From Desulfobacterales bacterium (GTDB lineage Bacteria > Desulfobacterota > Desulfobacteria > Desulfobacterales > JALSRD01), in assembly GCA_026984935.1 (NCBI GenBank), contig JALSRD010000073.1:68313-132312 (forward strand): a stretch of 64,000 nt of DNA. The letters run 5' to 3'. Below are positions 59,561 to 64,000 of this stretch, piece by piece. Under the pieces are notes generated by a model that was not told the origin of the DNA, ran no database searches, and saw nothing but the letters and a program-made list of their open reading frames with translations. Numbering within the stretch: position 1 is the first letter of the stretch; each line of letters opens with the position of its first letter. The position numbers were made by a program, and so were the translations under genes.

Positions 59561-59590
59561 TTGAAAAAATTCTTTACTTGCTGATATAAT
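59561..59590 (+). promoter_or_regulatory. Strong sigma70-like promoter of the dksA-type gene
   Basis: TTGAAA is followed after 18 nt by a perfect TATAAT in a very AT-rich stretch, about 60 bp before the ATG. The gap to hemA is 117 bp, so the downstream genes likely have their own transcript start. Confidence 0.7.
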
Positions 59591-59647
59591 TTTGTTACAA
59601 AAAAAATTTTCTTTGTGTCGATCAAACCATAAGTGGCAGGTCTTACC

Positions 59648-60010
59648 ATGAAACAGAAAGACATTGATGACTTCAAGGCGCTTTTGACGGAACGGCTGGA
59701 AAGCCTGCTGGCTCAGGCCGGCGATACGGTTTCGGGCATGAAGTCCCCCCGTGAAAACTTTCCGGACCCCACGGACCGGGCGGCCCTTGAGGCCGACCGG
59801 AATTTTATGCTCAGGATCCGGGACCGGGAACACAAGCTGATCAAAAAAATCAAGAAAGCGCTGGAGCGCATCGACAACGGTACCTTCGGTATCTGCGAAA
59901 ACTGTGGTGAAGAGATCTCCATGAAACGGCTGAAGGCGCGGCCTGTGACCACGCAGTGCATCAAATGCAAAACCGAGCAGGAGGCGCAGGAAAAGGCCCT
60001 TGGGTTGTAA
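59648..60010 (+). CDS. dksA: DksA/TraR family C4-zinc-finger protein
   Basis: A 120-residue DksA-type regulator that binds RNA polymerase through the secondary channel and helps ppGpp control. It has a coiled-coil N-terminus, the PDPTDRAALEADRN segment near the tip (DksA has a comparable DxxDxA motif), and the C4 zinc finger CENCGEEISMKRLKARPVTT then CIKC. Short forms such as this are common in deltaproteobacteria. ATG 59648 is preferred over the ORF-track start at 59633. It overlaps the following PHP gene by 11 nt. Confidence 0.88.
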   Translation: MKQKDIDDFKALLTERLESLLAQAGDTVSGMKSPRENFPDPTDRAALEADRNFMLRIRDREHKLIKKIKKALERIDNGTFGICENCGEEISMKRLKARPVTTQCIKCKTEQEAQEKALGL

Positions 60011-60893
60011 CGCGCCGCAAGGCATTGATCTCCATATCCACTCAACAGCGTCGGACGGCACCCTTTCAGCCGGCGAAATCCTGTCTTTGGCCTGCAAACT
60101 CGGCCTTGGCGCCATTTCCATTACGGACCATGATACGACTGCAGGGGCCCGCGAAGCGCTGGCTGCCGGGATACCTGCATCCCTGGAGTTTTTGACCGGC
60201 ATTGAAATCAGCGCCGGTCCGCCCGGCAGCGTTTCGGTTGACGGCAGTCTCCACATTTTGGGGTACGGCCTGCAGATCGACCATCCGCAGCTGCGCCGCG
60301 AGCTGTCCAGACTGCAGCAGGCCCGTCGACAGCGTCTGCCGCAAATGCTCGAGCGCCTCAGGCGCCTGGGATTCGATTTGACCTGGGAAGAGGTGCGCCG
60401 TGAAGTCGGCCGGGGTCAGCCGGGACGTCCGCATCTTGCCCGCGGCCTGCTGAAAAAGGGGATCGTGAGTTCGATGGATGAAGCTTTTGAGCGGTTCCTG
60501 GCATCCGGCCGGCCGGCGTATGTCGAAAAATACCGGCTGCCGGCAGACCAGGCCATTGCGTTGATCCGGCAGGCAGGCGGCATTGCCGTGCTGGCCCATC
60601 CCTACCTCTTGAGAATTCGCGACCGGCAGCGATTTGAAACGCTGGTGGCCGGCCTGAAGGACGCCGGACTTGAAGGCATCGAGGTCTTTTATCCCGAGCA
60701 TCCACCGGCGGAAACATCCTACTACAGCCGACTGGCAGAGCGCCTGGGCCTCGTGAAAACCGGCGGCACGGACTTCCACGGAAGCCTGAAGCCGAAACTG
60801 CAGATGGGAAGTGCCGACGGCGCTTTTTTTGTTCCCTGCAGCATTTACGATGAACTCAGCAGCCGTCTGGCCGGCCGCTCCGAGGGTTCGTGA
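60000..60893 (+). CDS. PHP-domain phosphoesterase (RNase AM/YciV-like)
   Basis: A 297-residue PHP-family protein. The metal-binding motifs are DLHIHSTASDG, ITDHDTTAG, VLAHPYL and GTDFHGSLKP, in PHP order. It resembles Rnm/YciV, a 5'-3' exonuclease that also dephosphorylates 3',5'-bisphosphonucleotides. A TTG start at 60000, inside the dksA end and behind AGGAAAAGG, begins only nine residues before the metal motif, so it is plausible. It may be translationally coupled to dksA. Confidence 0.85.
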   Translation: MGCNAPQGIDLHIHSTASDGTLSAGEILSLACKLGLGAISITDHDTTAGAREALAAGIPASLEFLTGIEISAGPPGSVSVDGSLHILGYGLQIDHPQLRRELSRLQQARRQRLPQMLERLRRLGFDLTWEEVRREVGRGQPGRPHLARGLLKKGIVSSMDEAFERFLASGRPAYVEKYRLPADQAIALIRQAGGIAVLAHPYLLRIRDRQRFETLVAGLKDAGLEGIEVFYPEHPPAETSYYSRLAERLGLVKTGGTDFHGSLKPKLQMGSADGAFFVPCSIYDELSSRLAGRSEGS

Positions 60894-60903
60894 AGAAAAT
60901 AAA

Positions 60904-61608
60904 ATGACCGCATCCGGGATCGAAAAGCACATCCGGCATATCGAATCCTGCCTGGGCCATGTTTTCAAAAACCGTGCCCTGCTCACCGAAGCCCTGTGCC
61001 ATCGCTCCTTTGTCAATGAACACGCCGACGAAGGTCTTTGCGACAACGAACGGCTCGAATTCCTGGGAGATGCCGTCGTGAACCTGGCCGTTGCGCACAT
61101 CCTGATGCAGGCATATCCGGATATCAAGGAGGGCGACCTTTCGCGATTGCGGGCCGCGCTGGTCAACGAGTCCCACCTGGCCACGGTGGCGCGCAACCTG
61201 AGCCTTGGGCGGGCCGTTCTGCTGGGAAGGGGCGAAGCCCGCACGGGCGGTGCGGATAAAAACTCGATTCTGGCCGATACTTTCGAAGCCCTCATGGCTG
61301 CCGTCTACCTGGACGGCGGCTTCAACCGCGCCTTTGCCGTGATTGAAACCCTTTTTACGGCGTTGCCGCATCCCGTGGGGCCTGCACTGCAGCAGGACTA
61401 TAAAAGCCAGCTTCAGGAGCACGTCCAGCGCAACGGCCGGCCGGTCCCCTGTTACACCGTAGTCGGGCAGAGCGGTCCCGACCATGACAAAACCTTTACG
61501 GTGCAATTGCGCGTGCAGACCCTGATCACCGAAGGCCGTGGCAAGAGCAAAAAACTCGCCGAACAGGATGCCGCCCGCCAGGCCCTCGCAAAGCTGGCTA
61601 TGCGTTGA
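60904..61608 (+). CDS. rnc: Ribonuclease III
   Basis: A 234-residue double-strand-specific RNase that matures rRNA and regulates mRNAs. The catalytic motif is ERLEFLGDAVVNL, and the second acidic residue is in ADTFEALMAAVYLDGG. The C-terminal dsRNA-binding domain begins QDYKSQLQEHVQRNG and ends EGRGKSKKLAEQDAARQAL. ATG 60904 is preferred over the ORF-track start, which lies inside the PHP gene. It has only weak purines upstream. The gene follows PHP by 10 bp. Confidence 0.96.
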   Translation: MTASGIEKHIRHIESCLGHVFKNRALLTEALCHRSFVNEHADEGLCDNERLEFLGDAVVNLAVAHILMQAYPDIKEGDLSRLRAALVNESHLATVARNLSLGRAVLLGRGEARTGGADKNSILADTFEALMAAVYLDGGFNRAFAVIETLFTALPHPVGPALQQDYKSQLQEHVQRNGRPVPCYTVVGQSGPDHDKTFTVQLRVQTLITEGRGKSKKLAEQDAARQALAKLAMR

Positions 61609-61613
61609 ACCCC

Positions 61614-62732
61614 ATGCCTGCGGCCGCCAAACGCCCCCTTATCGTACCGGTTTTTCTGCCCCAGGCCGGCTGTCCACACCGTTGCGCCTTCTGCAACCAA
61701 AACGCCATTACCGGTATTGCGGCTTTTCCGGACCCGGCGTCCATTCAGGCGGCCATCACGTCCGGTCTCAGGTTTCGCAGCCGCAAGCGTGCAGCGACAC
61801 AAATCGCTTTCTACGGCGGCAACTTTCTGGGCCTGGCGGTTGAGCGCATCCGGCGCCTGCTGGACCTGGCGACAATATTTGTCGATCAGGGTCTGGTTGA
61901 CGGCATCCGTTTTTCCACGCGTCCCGACACCATTGACGCGGCGCGGCTGGACCTGCTTGCGGGCTATCCCGTGGCCGCTATTGAAATCGGCGTACAGAGC
62001 ATGCACGCCGCCGTGCTGCGCGCCTGCCGACGGGGCCATACACCCGAAGACAGTCGCCGTGCGGCCCGGCGGATCAAGGCCCGGGGATATCTCCTCGGTG
62101 TCCAGATGATGGTCGGCCTGCCCGATGATACAGCGCAACGCAGCTTCGCATCGGGCTTGGAAATTGCCGCCATGGAGCCGGATTTCGTGCGCATTTACCC
62201 CACCTTGGTGTTTCGCGGCAGCCGGCTGGCAAAATGGTTCGAGACCGGCGCTTACACCCCCCTCGGCCTTGAAGCCGCCGTTAGGCAGGTCAAACACCTG
62301 TGCCTGCTGTTTGGCCGCCAAAACATCCCGGTTATCCGTATGGGGTTGCAGGCTTCCGCCCAGCTCGATGCGCGCACGGACCTTGTCGCCGGACCCTATC
62401 ATCCGGCTTTCGGACATTTGGTTTGGGAAGAAATTTTCCTGGATATGGTGCGCCACGTCCTGGCTAGTGGAAAGATCCCAGAAACGGACATCGAGTTGCG
62501 CGTCCATCCGCGCAGCGTATCACGGCTGCGGGGTTATAAAAATCGCAATACGCAGACCATCATGCGGGCAATCGCGCCCGGGAACCTGACCATGCTGCCG
62601 GATGAAAGCCTGGACACCGAGGCGGTCGTGGTGAACGGCCAGTACTGCCGGCCCGCCGATCTCGACATCTTGTCTGAACGGTCGTCAGGTCCTCAAATGC
62701 CCTTTTTGAAAAACTGCTCTGAATCGGTATAG
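61614..62732 (+). CDS. Radical SAM protein (Elp3-like), function unknown
   Basis: A 372-residue radical SAM protein. The cluster motif is GCPHRCAFCNQ (CxxxCxxC), followed by IAFYGGNFLGL and IEIGVQSMH. It resembles a family of Elp3-like radical SAM proteins found beside rnc in deltaproteobacteria but lacks the GNAT domain. ATG 61614 is preferred over the TTG at 61605. The stop lies 40 bp past the stop of the convergent PBP gene, so the two coding regions overlap. Confidence 0.8.
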   Translation: MPAAAKRPLIVPVFLPQAGCPHRCAFCNQNAITGIAAFPDPASIQAAITSGLRFRSRKRAATQIAFYGGNFLGLAVERIRRLLDLATIFVDQGLVDGIRFSTRPDTIDAARLDLLAGYPVAAIEIGVQSMHAAVLRACRRGHTPEDSRRAARRIKARGYLLGVQMMVGLPDDTAQRSFASGLEIAAMEPDFVRIYPTLVFRGSRLAKWFETGAYTPLGLEAAVRQVKHLCLLFGRQNIPVIRMGLQASAQLDARTDLVAGPYHPAFGHLVWEEIFLDMVRHVLASGKIPETDIELRVHPRSVSRLRGYKNRNTQTIMRAIAPGNLTMLPDESLDTEAVVVNGQYCRPADLDILSERSSGPQMPFLKNCSESV

Positions 62733-64000
62733 GTGCCCGGTTTGCGGGTGTATTCGGTGGGAGCCGTACCCTCTTTGAAGCATTCGAAAATCGTCTTTTG
62801 GGATGCATCATTGGGCAAAAGGCCGCTGTGCGCATCGATCTTGGCAAAGACAACCCCTTCGGGCACCTGAAACACACGTACCGGTTTGTTCTGCAATACG
62901 TGCTGCATGAAATCCAGCCAGATGGGGCTGGCGGCGCGCGAACCGGTTTCGCCCTTGCCCAGGGAAGCCGAGTTGTCGAACCCCACCCAGACGCCGGTAA
63001 CGTAGCGCGGCGTATAGCCGACGAACCAGGCATCGTGCAGGTTGTTGGTCGTTCCCGTCTTGCCGGCCACGGGACGCTTCAGGGCCCGCACGCGCCAACC
63101 GGTGCCGTGTTTGACAACGCCTTCCAGTAAACTGGTCATGATGTAGGCCGTGTCCCTGTCGATCACTTTGACACGTCCCGGGTTTCCCTCTTCGAGCACC
63201 TTGCCGTTGCGATCGGCAATGCGGGTGATAAACACAGGTTCCTGGCGGTAGCCCAGATTGTCGAATACCGCATACGCTTTGACGATTTCCAGCAGCGACA
63301 CACCGGAAGACCCCAGCGCCAGCGAAAGATCCCGGCTTAAATTGGAGCCGATCCCCAGCCTGTGGGCGTAATCGATGGTGTAATCCACGCCGATGTCCCG
63401 CAGAATCTTAATGGTTACGACATTCATGGATTTTTCCAGGGCGCGGCGGAACAGGGTGGGGCCATGGAACTTCTTTTCATAATTTTTGGGCTTCCAGGTG
63501 AAATCGCGGCCGGTTTCTTCATAGACAATGGGGGAATCGATCACCACCGTCGCCGGCGTGTATCCCTTGTCCAGGGCGGCGGCATAGATAATCGGTTTGA
63601 AGGCGGACCCCGGCTGACGGCGCGACTGGATGGCGCGGTTGAACTGGCTCTTCCTGAAATCCCGCCCTCCGATCATGGCCTTGATCTGTCCGCTGTCGGC
63701 GGCCATGCAGAGCAGTGCCGCCTGCGCTTTGGGTGCCTGTTCCAGCGCCAGGTTCCAGCGTTTTGACGAGTTGTCGATACTTTCCAGGCGCACGAGGATG
63801 ACATCGCCGGTACGCAGCGCCTGGCTGGGGTGGCCGATGCGGCTTTCAAAATAGGCCACATGGGGATCCGGCTTGCGTGCCCAGCGCATTTTCTGGATGG
63901 GGATTACACCGTGGCTGTTGCCCATGCGAACGGTGACCCGGTCGGCGAGGTCATCAACGGCCACCACGACCCCCTTGACGATCTGCCCGATGCCGAGCGG
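62693..64000 (-). CDS. mrcA: Class A penicillin-binding protein PBP1A, partial (C-terminal part)
   Basis: The frame runs off the right window edge, so only the C-terminal ~436 residues are visible; the ORF-track start at 63967 is an internal GTG. The transpeptidase domain shows SxxK as GSAFKPI, SxN as KSMNVVT (the SMN form) and KTGTTNNLHDAW. The visible N-part (PIQKMRWARKPDPH, GDVILVRL) is the OB-like domain of PBP1A, which separates it from the PBP1B at 15.6 kb. It overlaps the convergent radical SAM gene by 40 bp. The tail FFKKGI ends at TGA. Confidence 0.92.
   Translation of the reverse strand, partial: PLGIGQIVKGVVVAVDDLADRVTVRMGNSHGVIPIQKMRWARKPDPHVAYFESRIGHPSQALRTGDVILVRLESIDNSSKRWNLALEQAPKAQAALLCMAADSGQIKAMIGGRDFRKSQFNRAIQSRRQPGSAFKPIIYAAALDKGYTPATVVIDSPIVYEETGRDFTWKPKNYEKKFHGPTLFRRALEKSMNVVTIKILRDIGVDYTIDYAHRLGIGSNLSRDLSLALGSSGVSLLEIVKAYAVFDNLGYRQEPVFITRIADRNGKVLEEGNPGRVKVIDRDTAYIMTSLLEGVVKHGTGWRVRALKRPVAGKTGTTNNLHDAWFVGYTPRYVTGVWVGFDNSASLGKGETGSRAASPIWLDFMQHVLQNKPVRVFQVPEGVVFAKIDAHSGLLPNDASQKTIFECFKEGTAPTEYTRKPGTYTDSEQFFKKGI

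Noticed and set aside
58670-60256. 528-aa minus-strand ORF
   Set aside because: Runs antisense through hemA, dksA and PHP genes, all of which have strong motifs.

Overview
The window looks like a chromosomal segment of a GC-rich (roughly 60%), Gram-negative, probably anaerobic Desulfobacterota (deltaproteobacterial) genome, most likely near the Desulfobacterales. The reasons are two selenoprotein genes of families common in that group (ArsS and a HesB-like protein), several good sigma54 promoter candidates, MglA/roadblock signalling genes, outer-membrane-type lipoproteins and two class A penicillin-binding proteins. I saw no rRNA, tRNA, CRISPR array, insertion sequence or phage gene. Taxonomy is inferred from gene content only.

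Region 1 (1-5.9 kb) holds a TauE/SafE exporter, an HtrA/Deg periplasmic protease, a DedA membrane protein, a small conserved hypothetical and a PAS hybrid histidine kinase. Region 2 (5.9-10 kb) is a minus-strand arsenosugar-type operon: ECF sigma factor, zinc-finger anti-sigma, Hg-reductase/lipoamide-dehydrogenase-like flavoprotein, AhpD-like peroxidase and radical SAM ArsS. The ArsS ORF stops at an in-frame TGA that I read as selenocysteine, with a hairpin just downstream. Region 3 (10-19.6 kb) is housekeeping: DUF1848, Dus, QueF, lipoproteins, a CDF transporter, PBP1B, a SEC-C methionine aminopeptidase and a HAD protein.

Region 4 (19.6-27 kb) is the most unusual block. A sigma54-dependent response regulator is followed by a consensus sigma54 promoter. 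Then comes an eight-gene run: sensorless histidine kinase, roadblock protein, MglA-like GTPase, three uncharacterised proteins, a REC-DUF4388 protein and a second roadblock-like protein. The kinase-roadblock-GTPase order resembles actinobacterial conservons. Region 5 (27-31 kb) has DUF2914, a CdaA diadenylate cyclase fused to YbbR, a LysM protein, YvcK and a lipoprotein.

Region 6 (32-42.7 kb) is mixed: a radical SAM protein, an M24 peptidase, Nudix plus an HTH/Zn-ribbon regulator, MutY with an intact Nudix box, a YyaL-type thioredoxin-domain protein, a nitroreductase, an SDR epimerase, a HesB-like selenoprotein (also split by TGA in the ORF track), a response regulator with its own sigma54 promoter, and IlvN/IlvH. 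Region 7 (42.7-49.3 kb) has a SIMPL protein, the two halves of an alpha-aminoadipate semialdehyde synthase-like enzyme (LKR and SDH) and a complete polar amino acid ABC transporter; together they suggest lysine or basic amino acid uptake and breakdown.

Region 8 (49.3-52.5 kb) holds an 837-residue exported repeat protein of unknown function and a 53-residue membrane protein, after a 525-base stretch without a convincing gene. Region 9 (52.6-64 kb) has adenine deaminase, a DHH phosphoesterase, an MBL hydrolase, the tetrapyrrole/cytochrome group (siroheme synthase N-domain, CcsA/HemX, HemA), a DksA-type protein behind a strong sigma70-like promoter, a PHP phosphoesterase, RNase III, a radical SAM protein, and the C-terminal part of a PBP1A gene that runs off the window end.
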